Counted from the stretch's first letter, positions 18,266 to 29,877 are shown. The stretch is 64,000 nucleotides of DNA from Aeromicrobium sp. Leaf245 (GCF_942548115.1 NZ_OW824151.1:1054001-1118000); one strand, 5' to 3'. Numbers and translations are program-made. The notes: generated by a model not told the origin, from the letters alone.

Positions 18266-19806
18266 CCTCGACGTTCGACCGTCACCCGAACCCGCCCGCC
18301 ACGTCCGCCTCGGTGCCCGCCGACGGCGTCGAGACCTTCGAGTCGCTCGACCCGGCCACGGGCGACGTGGTCGGCGTCCACCCGGTCGCCGGCCCCGAGG
18401 ACGTCGCGCTCGCCGTCGAGCGGGCCCGCGACGCCGCGCAGTGGTGGGGCGCCCTGAGCTTCGACGAGCGGGCCGAGCACCTGCTCACCTGGCGCAGCGT
18501 CATCACTCGCCGCATCGCGCAGCTGGCGGCGCTCTCGCGCAGCGAGACGGGCAAGCCGATCGCCGACGCACAGCTGGAGATCGCGCTCGCGATCGACCAC
18601 GTCGCCTGGGCCGCCAAGCACGCCAAGAAGGTGCTCGGCCCGCAGAACGTGTCGTCCGGGCTCGTCATGGCCAACCAGAAGTCGACGGTCGAGTACAAGC
18701 CGCTCGGCGTGGTCGGCGTCATCGGTCCGTGGAACTACCCGGTCTTCACGCCCATGGGCTCGATCGCCTACGCCCTCGCCGCCGGCAACACCGTCGTGTT
18801 CAAGCCCAGCGAGTACACGCCGGGCGTCGGCGTGTGGCTGGCCGACACCCTCAGCGAGGTCGTCGGCGGCATCCCGGTCCTGCAGACGGTCACCGGCCTC
18901 GGCCCCACGGGTGCCGCCCTGTGCACCTCGGGCGTCGACAAGCTGGCGTTCACCGGCTCCACCGCCACCGGCAAGAAGGTCATGGCCGCGTGCGCCGAGC
19001 GGCTCACGCCCGTCGTGATCGAGGCCGGCGGCAAGGACTCGCTGATCGTCGACGAGGACGCCAACATCGCGAAGGCGGCCGAGGCCGCGCTCTGGGGCGG
19101 CATGTCCAACGCCGGCCAGACCTGCATCGGCACCGAGCGCGTGTACGTGCACGAGCGGGTGTTCGACGCGTTCGTCGCCGAGATCACCGAGCAGGCCCAG
19201 GGCCTGCGCGCCGGCGGTGACGCGGGCGCCCACATCGGCCCCATCACCATGCCGTCGCAGGTGGACGTGATCCGCGGCCACGTCCAGGACGCCCTCGACC
19301 GCGGTGCCACCGCCGTCGTCGGCGGCATCGACGCAGTGGGCGAGCGGTTCGTCCAGCCCACGATCCTGACCCACGTCCCGGAGACGTCCAGCGCGATCAC
19401 CGAGGAGACGTTCGGCCCGACGCTGGCGATCAACCCGGTGCGCGACATGGACGAGGCGGTGCGGCTCACGAACGCCGGCAAGTACGGCCTCGCCGGTGCG
19501 GTGTTCTCCAAGCGCAACGGCATGGAGATCGCCCGTCGCATCCGCTCGGGCATGACGTCGGTCAACGGCATCATCACGTTCGCGGGCGTGCCCGGCCTGC
19601 CGTTCGGCGGCGTCGGCGAGTCCGGCTTCGGGCGCATCCACGGCCCCGACGGGCTCAAGGAGTTCACGTACGCCAAGGCCATCACGCGCCAGCGCTACGC
19701 CCCGCCGCTGAACCTCACGTCCTTCAAGCGCACCGTGCGCGACGAGAAGGGCCTCAACCTCATCGTCACGCTGCTGCACGGCGGCAAGAAGACGCTCAAG
19801 GAGTAG
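18262..19806 (+). CDS. Aldehyde dehydrogenase family protein
   Basis: 514-residue NAD(P)-dependent aldehyde dehydrogenase. The motif GPWNYP (residues 155-160), Glu254 in EAGGKD and nucleophile Cys288 in GQTCIG are all present. The C-terminus (PPLNLTSFKRTVRDEKG) resembles the class that includes actinobacterial coniferyl/betaine-like aldehyde dehydrogenases. It is coupled to the GMC oxidoreductase by ATGA and should oxidise that enzyme's product. The specific substrate is not deducible. Confidence 0.88.
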   Translation: MTSTFDRHPNPPATSASVPADGVETFESLDPATGDVVGVHPVAGPEDVALAVERARDAAQWWGALSFDERAEHLLTWRSVITRRIAQLAALSRSETGKPIADAQLEIALAIDHVAWAAKHAKKVLGPQNVSSGLVMANQKSTVEYKPLGVVGVIGPWNYPVFTPMGSIAYALAAGNTVVFKPSEYTPGVGVWLADTLSEVVGGIPVLQTVTGLGPTGAALCTSGVDKLAFTGSTATGKKVMAACAERLTPVVIEAGGKDSLIVDEDANIAKAAEAALWGGMSNAGQTCIGTERVYVHERVFDAFVAEITEQAQGLRAGGDAGAHIGPITMPSQVDVIRGHVQDALDRGATAVVGGIDAVGERFVQPTILTHVPETSSAITEETFGPTLAINPVRDMDEAVRLTNAGKYGLAGAVFSKRNGMEIARRIRSGMTSVNGIITFAGVPGLPFGGVGESGFGRIHGPDGLKEFTYAKAITRQRYAPPLNLTSFKRTVRDEKGLNLIVTLLHGGKKTLKE

Positions 19807-19819
19807 TCCCGACCCGTCA

Positions 19820-19893
19820 GTCCCCACGTTTCGGACACTTGCGGGGCATTCGAGGGCACGAAAGTGCCCCGGAAGTGTCCGAAACGTGAGGAC
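19820..19893. repeat. Long palindrome, copy 3 (bidirectional terminator-like)
   Basis: Arms of about 30 bases sharing the core CCACGTTTCGGACACTTG with copy 1. It lies exactly between two convergent genes (aldehyde dehydrogenase and menF), where it can terminate both transcripts. Confidence 0.9.
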
Positions 19894-19906
19894 TGGTCGG
19901 TCGGCG

Positions 19907-21187
19907 TCAGGCGAGGGCGTCGCGCACGGGCACGAGCTTGGCCTGGCTCTCGGCCAGCTCGTCGGCGGGGACGGAGTCCGCGACGATGCCGCAGCCCGCG
20001 AAGAGGCGAACGCGGTGGCCGTCGGCCTCCAGCTGGGCCGAGCGCAGCCCGATGCCCCATTCGCCGTCGCCCTCGGCCCCGATCCAGCCGACCGGCCCGG
20101 CGTAGCGGCCGCGGTCGAGTCCCTCGATCTCGGCGATCAGGGCCACGGCGGCGTCGGTGGGGGTGCCGCCGACGGCCGCCGACGGGTGCAGGGCGGCCGC
20201 GAGCGTCAGGGCGCTGGCGTCGCCGCGCAGCACGGCGGTCACGTCCGTCGCGAGGTGCATGACGTTGGGCAGGTGCAGCACGAACGGGGCGTCGGGGACG
20301 TTGGTGCTGCGGCAGTGCGGTGCGAGCGCCTCGGCCACCGAGCGCACCGCGTACTCGTGCTCCTCGAGGTCCTTGCTGGACCGCGCGAGGGACGCGGCGA
20401 GCGCGAGGTCGCGGGTGTCGTCGCCGGTCCGCCGGATCGTGCCGGCCAGCACGCGCGACGTGACCAGCCCGCGCTCCAGGCGCACCAGCATCTCCGGCGT
20501 GGAGCCGAAGAAGCCGTCGACGTGGAACGTCCAGCAGCCGGGGTAGTCGCGGGCGAGGCGACGCAGGGGGGCGCGGACGTCGAGCGGCTCGTCCAGCTCG
20601 GCCACGAGGTCGCGGGCGAGCACCACCTTGTCGAGCTGCCCGGCGGCGATGCGACGCACCGCCTCGGCGACGACGTCCTGCCAGGCGTCGCTGTCGACGG
20701 GCCCGTCGACCAGCTCGATGCCGGTCGGGTGCACGGGAGCCTCGGCAGGGACGAGCTCGGGCGCGGTCCTGATGGAGGTGCCGACGACCGTCACCCAGCT
20801 GCGACCGTCGCGTCGGCCCACCAGGACCTCGGGGACGACGAGGCTGCTGCCGCGGCCGTCGTCGGCGAAGGCGAAGCTGCCGAAGGCCACCAGGCCGCTC
20901 CCGGGCACCTCGACCTCGTCGCGCACGACGCTGTGCCGGGTGACCTCGCGCCACCAGCGGTGCGCGCGCTCGAAGCGGCCGGGGCCGTCCGTCGAGAACG
21001 CGGCGGCACGACCCCAGCCGACGAGCCCGTCACCGTGGTGCACCCAGGCGACGGCGTCGACGTCGCGGCCCAGCAGGGCCAGGAGGGGGCCCGGGTCGTC
21101 GACCTCCACGGTGCGGGCCACGAGCGGCCTCGGCAGGGGGCTCGCTGCTGAGGCGGTGTCGACGGCTGGCGTCGGAGGGCTCGTCAC
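19907..21187 (-). CDS. menF: Isochorismate synthase
   Basis: 426-residue chorismate-binding enzyme that makes isochorismate for MenD. Family hallmarks include [48 protein letters not shown] and [14 protein letters not shown], followed by the Gly-rich [19 protein letters not shown]. The clustering of men genes favours a menaquinone role (MenF) over a siderophore role (EntC-like). It is divergent from menG with a 32-base gap, so expression of both may share a short promoter region. Confidence 0.92.
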   Translation of the reverse strand: MTSPPTPAVDTASAASPLPRPLVARTVEVDDPGPLLALLGRDVDAVAWVHHGDGLVGWGRAAAFSTDGPGRFERAHRWWREVTRHSVVRDEVEVPGSGLVAFGSFAFADDGRGSSLVVPEVLVGRRDGRSWVTVVGTSIRTAPELVPAEAPVHPTGIELVDGPVDSDAWQDVVAEAVRRIAAGQLDKVVLARDLVAELDEPLDVRAPLRRLARDYPGCWTFHVDGFFGSTPEMLVRLERGLVTSRVLAGTIRRTGDDTRDLALAASLARSSKDLEEHEYAVRSVAEALAPHCRSTNVPDAPFVLHLPNVMHLATDVTAVLRGDASALTLAAALHPSAAVGGTPTDAAVALIAEIEGLDRGRYAGPVGWIGAEGDGEWGIGLRSAQLEADGHRVRLFAGCGIVADSVPADELAESQAKLVPVRDALA

Positions 21188-21219
21188 CCGATCCAGGCTA
21201 CTCGTGGGAAGGTAAGGAG

Positions 21220-21912
21220 GTGACCCGAGCAGGCCTGGACAAGGAGCCCCGCGACGTCGCGCGCATGTTCGACACCGTCGCGCGTCGCTACGACCTGACC
21301 AACGACGTGCTGTCGATGGGACAGGACCGACGCTGGCGCCGTCGGGTCGTCGAGCTGGTCGATCCGCAGCCCGGCGAGCGCATCCTCGACCTGGCCGCGG
21401 GCACCGGCACGTCGAGCGAGCCGTTCCGCGAGGCCGGCGCCACCGTGGTCCCGTGCGACTTCTCCCTCGGCATGCTCCAGGAGGGCCGTCGTCGCTTCCC
21501 GCACCTGCCGTTCGTCGCGGGCGACGGGATGCGGCTCCCGTTCGCGGACGCCTCGTTCGACGCCGTCACGATCTCCTTCGGGCTGCGCAACATCCACGAC
21601 CCGGTGCAGGGGCTCACCGAGCTGCTGCGCGTGACCCGCCCCGGCGGACGGATCGTCGTGTGCGAGTTCAGCACGCCCACGTGGGAGCCGTTCGACGCGC
21701 TCTACTCCAACTACCTCATGCGGGCGCTGCCGAGCATCGCGCGCCGCACGTCGTCGAACCCGGAGTCGTACGTCTACCTCGCGGAGTCCATCCGCGCCTG
21801 GCCCGACCAGAAGGGTCTGGCGCTGCGCATGGTCGAGGCGGGCTGGGGCCGCGTGGAGTGGCACAACCTCTCCGGCGGGATCGTCGCGCTGCACCACTCG
21901 GTGCGTCCCTGA
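21220..21912 (+). CDS. menG: Demethylmenaquinone methyltransferase
   Basis: Last menaquinone step: SAM-dependent C-methylation. The 230-residue product has the family N-terminus ([35 protein letters not shown] region), the SAM motif [12 protein letters not shown], and [14 protein letters not shown]. The GTG start matches homologues, but the strong AAGGAGG sits directly against it, leaving abnormally short spacing. A second AAGGAG precedes an internal ATG at 21265 that would delete conserved residues. Confidence 0.93.
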   Translation: MTRAGLDKEPRDVARMFDTVARRYDLTNDVLSMGQDRRWRRRVVELVDPQPGERILDLAAGTGTSSEPFREAGATVVPCDFSLGMLQEGRRRFPHLPFVAGDGMRLPFADASFDAVTISFGLRNIHDPVQGLTELLRVTRPGGRIVVCEFSTPTWEPFDALYSNYLMRALPSIARRTSSNPESYVYLAESIRAWPDQKGLALRMVEAGWGRVEWHNLSGGIVALHHSVRP

Positions 21913-21983
21913 TCGCGATCCCCGCGAAGTGCGCGCGCGGAGCCCGTCGTTCCAGGGCGGTCGCGAGGTTAGTGTGACCTCAG

Positions 21984-22012
21984 TTACAGGTGGTCCCAGC
22001 CGGGCGTAGAGT
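21984..22012 (+). promoter_or_regulatory. Putative nuo promoter
   Basis: TTACAG (21984-21989) and TAGAGT (22007-22012) are separated by 17 bases, a fair match to a vegetative sigma promoter. Transcription would start around 22019, just before the Rex site. Inferred by eye only. Confidence 0.4.
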
Positions 22013-22027
22013 GAGGCGCAGGTCACG

Positions 22028-22045
22028 TTGTGAAGTGATTCACAA
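22028..22045. promoter_or_regulatory. Rex (NADH/NAD+ sensor) operator
   Basis: TTGTGAAGTGATTCACAA is a perfect 7+4+7 inverted repeat and matches the known Rex consensus TTGTGAANNNNTTCACAA. In Streptomyces coelicolor Rex represses nuo among other targets. Here the site lies 52 bases upstream of nuoA and just downstream of the predicted promoter. Confidence 0.88.
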
Positions 22046-22096
22046 GGTCACGATCTCGCTCTACGTCAGGTTGCGTCGATCTCGCTGGAGGTGGCG

Positions 22097-22456
22097 GTGA
22101 ACGAGTACACACCCGTTCTCGTCCTGGGTGCGCTCGCGGCAGGGTTCGCCGTGTTCAGCGTGGGCATCGCCCCGTTCACCGGGCCCAAGCGGTACAACCG
22201 CGCCAAGCTCGATCGCTACGAGTCCGGCATCGAGCCGAGCCCGCTGCCCGAGGGCGGCGGCAAGGTGAGCATCAAGTACTTCTTCACCGCGATGATGTTC
22301 ATCGTCTTCGACATCGAGATCGTCTTCCTCTACCCCTTCGCGGTCGCCTTCGACCAGATGAGCTGGTTCGCGGTCTTCGCGATCCTGCTGTTCCTCGTCA
22401 ACGTCACGATCGCGTACGCCTACGAGTGGCGGCGCGGCGGAATGGAGTGGACCTGA
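22097..22456 (+). CDS. nuoA: NADH-quinone oxidoreductase subunit A
   Basis: 119-residue membrane subunit with three hydrophobic helices and the conserved [15 protein letters not shown] loop and [19 protein letters not shown] segment. Two GTGs six bases apart could start it; the second (22097) is spaced correctly from GGAGG at 22087 and gives the usual N-terminus NEYTPVL. First gene of a 14-gene Complex I operon under the Rex operator. Confidence 0.95.
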   Translation: MNEYTPVLVLGALAAGFAVFSVGIAPFTGPKRYNRAKLDRYESGIEPSPLPEGGGKVSIKYFFTAMMFIVFDIEIVFLYPFAVAFDQMSWFAVFAILLFLVNVTIAYAYEWRRGGMEWT

Positions 22457-23010
22457 TGGGTCTCGAGGAGAAGCTGCCCAGCGGCGTCCTGCTCTCGACG
22501 GTGGAGGGCCTCGCCGGCTACATGCGCAAGGCGTCGTTCTGGCCCGCCACCTTCGGGCTGGCGTGCTGCGCGATCGAGATGATGACGTTCGGCGCGCCCC
22601 GGTTCGACTCCTCGCGCTTCGGCATGGAGGTCTTCCGCCCCAGCCCGCGCCAGGCCGACCTGATGATCGTCGCCGGCCGCGTGAGCAACAAGATGGCCCC
22701 CGTCCTGCGCCAGATCTACGACCAGATGGCCGAGCCCAAGTACGTGCTCGCCATGGGTGTGTGCGCCAGCTCCGGCGGCATGTTCAACAACTACGCGATC
22801 GTCCAGGGCGTCGACCACGTCGTCCCCGTCGACATGTACCTGCCCGGCTGCCCGCCGCGACCCGAGATGCTGATCGACGCGATCCTCAAGCTGCACGACC
22901 AGATCCAGCACACCAAGCTCGGCGCCAACCGCCTCGCCGAGATCAAGGCCGACGAGCAGGTCGCGCTGTCGGCCACGCCCACGTCGGCCATGAAGGGCCT
23001 GATGCGCTGA
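22456..23010 (+). CDS. nuoB: NADH-quinone oxidoreductase subunit B
   Basis: 184-residue peripheral-arm subunit that holds iron-sulfur cluster N2, next to the quinone site. Cluster cysteines appear in [11 protein letters not shown] (tandem Cys), [11 protein letters not shown] and [11 protein letters not shown]. The ATG shares one base with the nuoA stop (TGATG), and the stop likewise overlaps nuoC. The upstream in-frame ATG lies inside nuoA and is rejected. Confidence 0.96.
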   Translation: MGLEEKLPSGVLLSTVEGLAGYMRKASFWPATFGLACCAIEMMTFGAPRFDSSRFGMEVFRPSPRQADLMIVAGRVSNKMAPVLRQIYDQMAEPKYVLAMGVCASSGGMFNNYAIVQGVDHVVPVDMYLPGCPPRPEMLIDAILKLHDQIQHTKLGANRLAEIKADEQVALSATPTSAMKGLMR

Positions 23011-23903
23011 TGGCGGACGAGAAGAAGAAGAAGCCCGCGAGGAAGAAGGCCGCCGACAAGGCGACGAAGCCCGCGGTGGGCGACAAGACCGAGACGGTCG
23101 ACGCCCACACCGACACGCAGGACCGCTCCCGCGACCCCAAGGCTGCTCGGTCCGGGGCTGCTGAGGCCGGGGCCGCGGACGCCGAGGCCACTGACGACGG
23201 GGCCGCGAGCGCCGACACCAGCGTGGTCCCCAGCGACGCCGAGACCCTCGAGGTCGTCGACGTCCGCGAGGGCATGTTCGGCGTGCACGGCACGGGCGAC
23301 ACGAGCGGCTACGGCGGCATGACCCGTCCCGTGGCCATGCCCGCCCCCTCGCAGCCACCCTTCGGTGCCGGGGGGACCAGCTGGTGGGACGACGTCCACG
23401 GCCGGCTCGCCACCCTCACCGAGGAGACCGGCGCGATCGAGAAGGTCGTCGTCGACCGCGGCGAGATCACCTTCTTCGTCCGCCGCGAGGCCCTCGCCGA
23501 CACCGCCCGCCACCTGCGCGACGACCCGGCCCTGCGCTTCGAGTTCTGCAGCAGCCTCTCGGCCGTGCACTTCCCGCACGAGACCGGCCGCGAGCTGCAC
23601 GTCGTCTACCACCTGCTGTCGATGACCCACAACCGCCGCATCCGGCTCGAGGTCACCTGCCCCGACGCCAACCCGCACGTGCCCAGCGTCGTGGCCACCT
23701 ACCCGACGGCCGACTGGCAGGAGCGCGAGGCCTGGGACATGTTCGGCATCGAGTTCGACGGCCACCCCGCCCTCACCCGCATCCTCATGCCCGACGACTG
23801 GCAGGGCCACCCCCAGCGCAAGGACTATCCGTTGGGCGGCATCCCGGTCGAGTACAAGGGCGGCACGATCCCGAGCCCCGACCAGCGCAGGAGCTACTCG
23901 TGA
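23010..23903 (+). CDS. nuoC: NADH-quinone oxidoreductase subunit C (with N-terminal extension)
   Basis: 297-residue 30-kDa subunit. The catalytic-arm domain occupies roughly residues 120-297, with [19 protein letters not shown] and the motif [26 protein letters not shown] region. The first ~95 residues are an extra Lys-rich ([16 protein letters not shown]) then Ala/Asp/Glu-rich tail of low complexity not found in the core family. Overlaps nuoB (TGATG) and nuoD (GTGA). Confidence 0.94.
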   Translation: MADEKKKKPARKKAADKATKPAVGDKTETVDAHTDTQDRSRDPKAARSGAAEAGAADAEATDDGAASADTSVVPSDAETLEVVDVREGMFGVHGTGDTSGYGGMTRPVAMPAPSQPPFGAGGTSWWDDVHGRLATLTEETGAIEKVVVDRGEITFFVRREALADTARHLRDDPALRFEFCSSLSAVHFPHETGRELHVVYHLLSMTHNRRIRLEVTCPDANPHVPSVVATYPTADWQEREAWDMFGIEFDGHPALTRILMPDDWQGHPQRKDYPLGGIPVEYKGGTIPSPDQRRSYS

Positions 23904-25249
23904 CGAGCACCCACGAGACCGGCACTCACGACGCGTACGCCGGCACCAGCGAGACGCCGTCGGGACCGGTCTTCACGGTCACCGGCCAGGACTGGGACAC
24001 CATCGACGCCTCGGCCGTCGACGGTGACCGCATCGTCGTCAACATGGGCCCGCAGCACCCGTCGACGCACGGCGTGCTGCGCCTGATCCTCGAGATCGAC
24101 GGCGAGACCGTGAAGGACGCCCGCCCCGGCATCGGCTACCTGCACACCGGCATCGAGAAGAACATGGAGTTCCGCACCTGGACGCAGGGCGTGACCTTCT
24201 GCACCCGCATGGACTACGTGGCCCCCTTCAGCAACGAGGCCGCCTACGTCGCCGCGACCGAACGGCTGCTCGGGATCGAGGACGACGTCCCCGAGAAGGC
24301 CCAGGTCATCCGTGTCCTCATGCTCGAGCTGAACCGCATCAGCTCCCACCTCGTGTGCATCGCCACGGGCGGCATGGAGATCGGCGCGCTGACGGTCATG
24401 ACCTGCGGGTTCCGCGACCGTGAGCTGATCCTCGACCTGTTCGAGGCGATCACCGGGCTGCGCATGAACCACGCGTACTTCCGCCCCGGCGGCGTGGCCC
24501 AGGACCTGCCGGCCGGGGGCCTGCAGCAGCTTCGCGACACCGTGGCGGTGCTCAAGAAGCGCCTGCCCGAGTACGCCGCCCTCTGCAACGCCAACCCGAT
24601 CTTCAAGGGGCGCCTCAAGGGTGTCGGCCACCTCGAGCTCGACGGCTGCCTCGCGCTCGGTCTCACCGGCCCGCCCCTGCGCGCCACGGGCTACGACTGG
24701 GACCTGCGCCGCAAGCAGCCGTACTGGGGCTACGACACGTACGACTTCGACGTCGTCACCTGGGACGAGCCCGACGCCTACGGCCGCTTCCGGGTGCGCC
24801 TGGAGGAGATGTGGCAGTCCATGCGCATCGTCGAGCAGGCCATCGACCGTCTGGCGACCCTCGAGGGAGCGCCGGTCATGGTCGACGACCCGAAGATCGC
24901 GTGGCCGGCCAAGCTCAGCGTCGGTTCCGACGGCCAGGGCAACTCCGCCGAGCACATCCGGCACATCATGGGCGAGTCGATGGAAGCGCTCATCCACCAC
25001 TTCAAGATCGTCACCGAGGGCTTCCGGGTCCCGCCCGGCCAGGCCTACGCGGCCATCGAGGCGCCGCGCGGCGAAATCGGCTGCCACGTCGTGTCCGACG
25101 GCGGCACCCGCCCGTACCGCGCGCACTTCCGCGATCCCAGCTTCATCAACCTGCAGGGCACGTCGATCATGAGCGAGGGCGGGATGATCTCCGACGTCAT
25201 CGTGGCCATCGCCAGCATCGACCCGGTCATGGGAGGTGTCGACAGGTGA
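23900..25249 (+). CDS. nuoD: NADH-quinone oxidoreductase subunit D
   Basis: 449-residue 49-kDa subunit forming the quinone chamber with NuoB. Signature [15 protein letters not shown] lies near residue 48, followed by [16 protein letters not shown], and the conserved C-terminal [14 protein letters not shown] and DPVMGGVDR. About 40 N-terminal residues precede the core. GTG start overlapping the nuoC stop; stop overlaps the nuoE GTG. Confidence 0.96.
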   Translation: MTSTHETGTHDAYAGTSETPSGPVFTVTGQDWDTIDASAVDGDRIVVNMGPQHPSTHGVLRLILEIDGETVKDARPGIGYLHTGIEKNMEFRTWTQGVTFCTRMDYVAPFSNEAAYVAATERLLGIEDDVPEKAQVIRVLMLELNRISSHLVCIATGGMEIGALTVMTCGFRDRELILDLFEAITGLRMNHAYFRPGGVAQDLPAGGLQQLRDTVAVLKKRLPEYAALCNANPIFKGRLKGVGHLELDGCLALGLTGPPLRATGYDWDLRRKQPYWGYDTYDFDVVTWDEPDAYGRFRVRLEEMWQSMRIVEQAIDRLATLEGAPVMVDDPKIAWPAKLSVGSDGQGNSAEHIRHIMGESMEALIHHFKIVTEGFRVPPGQAYAAIEAPRGEIGCHVVSDGGTRPYRAHFRDPSFINLQGTSIMSEGGMISDVIVAIASIDPVMGGVDR

Positions 25250-26106
25250 GTGAGCTGCAGTCGTCCACGCCGGCGATCGACGAGAGCACGGTCGATGAGC
25301 TGCGCGAGCTCATGGGGCGGTACCCGCAGGCGCGCTCCGCGCTGCTGCCGATGCTGCACCTCGTGCAGTCCGTGCAGGGCAGCGTCACGGCCGAGGGCAT
25401 CGAGCTCTGCGCCGAGCTGCTCGGCCTCTCGGCGGCCGAGGTCTCGGGCGTCGCGACCTTCTACACGATGTACAAGCGTCGGACGATGGGCGAGCACCAC
25501 GTGGGCGTGTGCACCAACACGCTGTGCGCGGTCATGGGCGGCGACCTGATCTTCGAGCGGCTCAAGGAGCACCTCGACGTCGGCAACGACGAGACCACCG
25601 CCGACGGCACGGTCACGCTCGAGCACATCGAGTGCAACGCGGCCTGCGACTACGCGCCGGTGCTGACCGTCAACTGGGAGTTCATGGACAACCAGACGCC
25701 GGAGTCGGCCGTGGAGCTGGTCGACCGGCTGCGTGCCGGCGAGCAGGTCACCTCCAGCCGCGGGGCCACGATCACCAGCTGGCGCGAGGCCGAGCGGGTG
25801 CTCGCCGGCTTCGAGGACGGCCGGGTCGACGAGGGTCCGTCCGCGGGAGCCGCGTCGCTGGTGGGTCTGGAGATCGCGAACGAGCGTGGTTGGTCCGCCC
25901 CGCCGCTCGACACGACCGACGGCGGCTCGACGAGCGCGGCGGCCGAGTCCGAGGCCGCCGGCGGGGGTTCCGGGTCGCGGGCGGAGAAGGACAGGGCCGA
26001 GGCGGAGGCCGACACCAGTCGGGCCGAGGACGAGACCGTGGCGGAGGAGTCCGACGCCGATGTCGAGGGTGGCGGCTCGAAGGAGAGCGGGGAGTCCGAT
26101 GACTGA
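25246..26106 (+). CDS. nuoE: NADH-quinone oxidoreductase subunit E (with acidic C-terminal tail)
   Basis: 286-residue 24-kDa subunit carrying the [2Fe-2S] cluster N1a: cysteines in CTNTLC and CNAACDYAP. Core sequence runs to about residue 195. A further ~90 residues form a Ser/Ala/Glu/Asp-rich low-complexity tail ([18 protein letters not shown] region) absent from typical NuoE. GTG start overlaps nuoD, and its end overlaps the nuoF start by 8 bases. Confidence 0.94.
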   Translation: MSELQSSTPAIDESTVDELRELMGRYPQARSALLPMLHLVQSVQGSVTAEGIELCAELLGLSAAEVSGVATFYTMYKRRTMGEHHVGVCTNTLCAVMGGDLIFERLKEHLDVGNDETTADGTVTLEHIECNAACDYAPVLTVNWEFMDNQTPESAVELVDRLRAGEQVTSSRGATITSWREAERVLAGFEDGRVDEGPSAGAASLVGLEIANERGWSAPPLDTTDGGSTSAAAESEAAGGGSGSRAEKDRAEAEADTSRAEDETVAEESDADVEGGGSKESGESDD

Positions 26107-27409
26107 CGTGCTGACGCCGGTGCTGAGCCGGAACTGGGCCGACGAGCGGTCCTGGACCCGCGCGGCCTACGAGGAGCGCGACGGCTACGCGGCCCTGCGC
26201 TCGGCGCTCGACATGGCGCCCGACGAGATCGTCACCCTGGTCAAGGACGCGGGCCTGCGCGGCCGTGGAGGCGCCGGCTTCCCGACGGGCATGAAGTGGA
26301 GCTTCATCCCGCAGGACAACCCGAACCCCAAGTACCTCGTGGTCAACGCCGACGAGTCCGAGCCGGGCACCTGCAAGGACATCCCGCTCATGATGGCCAA
26401 CCCCCACGAGCTGATCGAGGGCGTCATCATCGCGAGCCTGGCGATCCGGGCGGAGCAGGCCTTCATCTACGTGCGCGGCGAGGTGCTGCACGTCGTGCGC
26501 CGGCTCCGGGCCGCGTGCCGCGAGGCCTACGAGGCCGGCTACCTCGGGGCCGACGTGCTGGGTTCCGGCCGGCGGGTCGACCTGGTCATCCACGCCGGTG
26601 CGGGCGCCTACATCTGCGGCGAGGAGACGGCGCTGCTCGACTCGCTGGAGGGCCGCCGCGGCCAGCCCCGGCTGCGCCCGCCGTTCCCCGCCGTGGAGGG
26701 TCTGTACGCCAGCCCCACGGTCATCAACAACGTCGAGTCGATCGCCTCGGTGCCGGCCATCGTGCGCGGTGGCATCGACTGGTTCGGCTCCATGGGCACC
26801 GAGAAGTCCAAGGGCTTCACGCTCTACTCGCTGTCGGGCCACGTGAAGCGTCCCGGTCAGTACGAGGCGCCGCTCGGCATCACCCTGCGCCAGCTGCTCG
26901 AGCTCGGCGGCGGCCTGCGAGACGGCTCGGAGCTGAAGTTCTGGACCCCCGGTGGCTCATCCACCCCGATCCTCACCGCCGAGCACCTCGACGTCCCCCT
27001 CGACTACGAGGGCGTCGGCGCAGCGGGGTCCATGCTCGGCACCAAGGCCCTGCAGGTCTTCGACCAGACCACGTCGGTGGTGCGCTGCGTGCTGCGCTGG
27101 ACCGAGTTCTACAAGCACGAGTCGTGCGGCAAGTGCACGCCGTGCCGCGAGGGCACGTGGTGGCTCGTGCAGGTGCTGCAGCGTCTCGACGCGGGCGAGG
27201 GCCGCGAGGGCGACATCGAGCTGCTGCTCGACCTCTGCGACAACATCCTCGGCCGGTCCTTCTGTGCGCTGGGCGACGGCGCCACGAGCCCCATCACGTC
27301 GGCCGTCCAGCACTTCCGCAGCGAGTTCGAGGCCGGCCTGCACACGCCGTCCGGCGAGCTGTTCCCGCCCGCGGCGTCGACCCTGTTCCCGAGCGAGGTG
27401 ACCGCATGA
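26099..27409 (+). CDS. nuoF: NADH-quinone oxidoreductase subunit F
   Basis: 436-residue 51-kDa NADH-oxidising subunit with FMN and a [4Fe-4S] cluster. NADH/FMN motifs [25 protein letters not shown] and [19 protein letters not shown] are intact, as is the cluster motif [13 protein letters not shown] with the distal Cys in RSFCALGDG. The 5' end overlaps nuoE and the 3' end overlaps nuoG (ATGA). Confidence 0.96.
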   Translation: MTDVLTPVLSRNWADERSWTRAAYEERDGYAALRSALDMAPDEIVTLVKDAGLRGRGGAGFPTGMKWSFIPQDNPNPKYLVVNADESEPGTCKDIPLMMANPHELIEGVIIASLAIRAEQAFIYVRGEVLHVVRRLRAACREAYEAGYLGADVLGSGRRVDLVIHAGAGAYICGEETALLDSLEGRRGQPRLRPPFPAVEGLYASPTVINNVESIASVPAIVRGGIDWFGSMGTEKSKGFTLYSLSGHVKRPGQYEAPLGITLRQLLELGGGLRDGSELKFWTPGGSSTPILTAEHLDVPLDYEGVGAAGSMLGTKALQVFDQTTSVVRCVLRWTEFYKHESCGKCTPCREGTWWLVQVLQRLDAGEGREGDIELLLDLCDNILGRSFCALGDGATSPITSAVQHFRSEFEAGLHTPSGELFPPAASTLFPSEVTA

Positions 27410-29877
27410 CCCTCGAGGCCTCCCGCGAGACGCAGACCCCCGTCGACCTCGTCACGTGCACCATCGACGACGTCGAGGTGAGCGTGCCCAAGGGGACGCT
27501 CGTCATCCGCGCCGCCGAGCTGGTGGGCACCGAGATCCCGCGCTTCTGCGACCACCCGCTGCTCGAGCCCGTGGGGGCCTGCCGCCAGTGCCTCGTGGAG
27601 GTCCCCGACGCCGGCAACGGTCGTGGGTTCCCCAAGCCGCAGGCGTCGTGCACCCTCGAGGTGGCCCCCGGGATGGTCGTCAGGACGCAGGTCACGTCGC
27701 CCGTCGCCGAGAAGGCCCAGCACGGCACGATGGAGCTGCTGCTCGTCAACCACCCGCTCGACTGCCCGGTGTGCGACAAGGGCGGCGAGTGCCCGCTGCA
27801 GAACCAGGCCATGAGCCATGGCCGCGGCGAGAGCCGGTTCGCCGAGACCAAGCGGACGTTCCCCAAGCCGCTGGCGGTCTCCGAGCAGGTGCTGCTCGAC
27901 CGCGAGCGCTGCGTGCTGTGCGCCCGCTGCACCCGCTTCTCCGAGCAGATCGCGGGCGACCCGTTCATCGCGCTCGTCGAGCGTGGGGCCCGTCAGCAGG
28001 TCGGGATCGGACCGGCCACCGACGAGGCGGCCTTCGGTGACCGCCGGGAGGGCGGCGAGCAGCCGTTCCACTCCTACTTCTCCGGCAACACCATCCAGAT
28101 CTGCCCGGTCGGCGCCCTCACGAGTGCCGACTACCGGTTCCGGTCGCGCCCCTTCGACCTCGTCTCGACACCGTCCGTCGGCGAGCACGACGCCTGTGGC
28201 GCCGCGATCCGCGTCGACCACCGTCGCGGCGCGGTCATGCGCCGCCTGGCCGGTGACGACCCCGAGGTCAACGAGGAGTGGATCACCGACAAGGACCGCT
28301 TCGCGTTCGCGTGGAGCCGTCAGCAGGACCGGCTGCGGACGCCGCTCGTGCGCGACCCGGACTCCGGCGAGCTGGTGCCGGCCTCGTGGCCGGGTGCGCT
28401 GGCCGCGGCCGCGGCCGGTCTGCGCGAGGCCGCCGGCAAGGTCGGCGTGCTGCCCGGAGGTCGCCTGACCGCCGAGGACGCCTACGCCTACAGCGTCTTC
28501 GCGCGCGCTGCCCTGCGCACCAACGACATCGACTTCCGCACCCGACCGCACTCCCTCGAGGAGTCGGCGTTCCTCGCTGCGCGGGTGGCGGCCCGACGCG
28601 ACGTCGTCACGCGCGACCTCGAGTCGGCCTCGACCGTCCTGCTCGTCGGGCTCGAGCCCGAGGACGAGGCGGGCACGCTCTTCCTGCGCCTGCGCAAGGC
28701 CTCCAAGCACGGCGTCCGCGTCGTCGCGGTGGGCTCGCACACCACCCGTGGCCTCGCCAAGTGCGGCGGTGAGCTGCTCACCGCCCGACCCGGCGAGGAG
28801 GCCTCGGTGCTGGACGGACTGGGCACCGACGCGATCGCCGCGGACGAGCTGGGCCTCGACGCCCGGGCGATCGTCCTGCTCGGTGACCGGCTCGCCAGTG
28901 CGCCCGGCTCCTTCAGCGCCGCCGTGCGTCTGGCCGAGCGCTCGGGAGCCCGCCTCGCGTGGGTGCCGCGCCGTGCGGGGGACCGTGGCGCCGTCGAGAC
29001 CGGCTGCCTGCCCACCCTGCTGCCGGGAGGACGCCCGGTCGGCGACGCCGAGGCGCGCGCCGACCTCGCCGCGGCCTGGGGCATCCGCTCCGTGCCGGCG
29101 AAGGCCGGACGCGACACGAGCGGCATCCTGCAGGCCGTCGCCAAGGGCCAGCTGCGCGCCCTCGTCGTGGGCGGCGTCGAGATCGACGACCTGGCCGACC
29201 CGGCGGCTGCACGTGCCGCCCTGGCCGGCGCCGACTTCGTCGTCAGCCTGGAGGTCCGCGAGAGCGAGGTCACCCGTGCTGCGCACGTGGTGCTGCCGGT
29301 GGCCCCGCCCGTGGAGAAGTCCGGCACCTTCGTCACCTGGGAAGGACGGCTGCGTCCGTTCGACACGGTGCTCCAGGTGCCCGGGTCCCTCACCGACGTG
29401 CGGGTGCTCGCCGGCATCGCCGAGGAGCTCGGCGCACCGCTCGGCTTCCGCACCACGACCGGCGCCATGCGCAGCATGCGGGAGCTGGGACCGTGGGACG
29501 GGTCCGGCGTCGCCGACCCCGACCTGGCAGCTCCCGAACCGTCGGCACCCGGGTCCGGCGAGGTCCTGCTGGCCACGTGGCGCCAGCTGGTCGACGACGG
29601 CCGGCTGCAGGACGGCCAGGAGCGCTACCGCGCCACCGCGCGACCGGCCGTGCTCAAGGCCTCGGTCGCGACCCTCGCCTCGGCCGGCGTCGAGCCGGGC
29701 GGCATCGCCACGATCGCGACCGACCTCGGCAGCGCCGCCTTCCCGACGCAGGTGGCCGACCTTCCCGACGGCGTCGTGTGGGCACCCGGCAACAACGGCG
29801 TCCACCTGCGCGGCGTCCTCGGCGCCGATCACGGCTCGGTCGTCCGCCTGAGCGCAGGAGGTGCCGCTCGTGAGTGA
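27406..29877 (+). CDS. nuoG: NADH-quinone oxidoreductase subunit G
   Basis: 823-residue 75-kDa subunit. The N-terminus binds [2Fe-2S] ([21 protein letters not shown]), then the His/Cys cluster motif [19 protein letters not shown], then [10 protein letters not shown] with CPVGAL. The rest is a molybdopterin-oxidoreductase-like domain without evident cofactor ligands, as usual for NuoG. It overlaps nuoF by ATGA and runs 8 bases into nuoH. Confidence 0.95.
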   Translation: MTLEASRETQTPVDLVTCTIDDVEVSVPKGTLVIRAAELVGTEIPRFCDHPLLEPVGACRQCLVEVPDAGNGRGFPKPQASCTLEVAPGMVVRTQVTSPVAEKAQHGTMELLLVNHPLDCPVCDKGGECPLQNQAMSHGRGESRFAETKRTFPKPLAVSEQVLLDRERCVLCARCTRFSEQIAGDPFIALVERGARQQVGIGPATDEAAFGDRREGGEQPFHSYFSGNTIQICPVGALTSADYRFRSRPFDLVSTPSVGEHDACGAAIRVDHRRGAVMRRLAGDDPEVNEEWITDKDRFAFAWSRQQDRLRTPLVRDPDSGELVPASWPGALAAAAAGLREAAGKVGVLPGGRLTAEDAYAYSVFARAALRTNDIDFRTRPHSLEESAFLAARVAARRDVVTRDLESASTVLLVGLEPEDEAGTLFLRLRKASKHGVRVVAVGSHTTRGLAKCGGELLTARPGEEASVLDGLGTDAIAADELGLDARAIVLLGDRLASAPGSFSAAVRLAERSGARLAWVPRRAGDRGAVETGCLPTLLPGGRPVGDAEARADLAAAWGIRSVPAKAGRDTSGILQAVAKGQLRALVVGGVEIDDLADPAAARAALAGADFVVSLEVRESEVTRAAHVVLPVAPPVEKSGTFVTWEGRLRPFDTVLQVPGSLTDVRVLAGIAEELGAPLGFRTTTGAMRSMRELGPWDGSGVADPDLAAPEPSAPGSGEVLLATWRQLVDDGRLQDGQERYRATARPAVLKASVATLASAGVEPGGIATIATDLGSAAFPTQVADLPDGVVWAPGNNGVHLRGVLGADHGSVVRLSAGGAARE

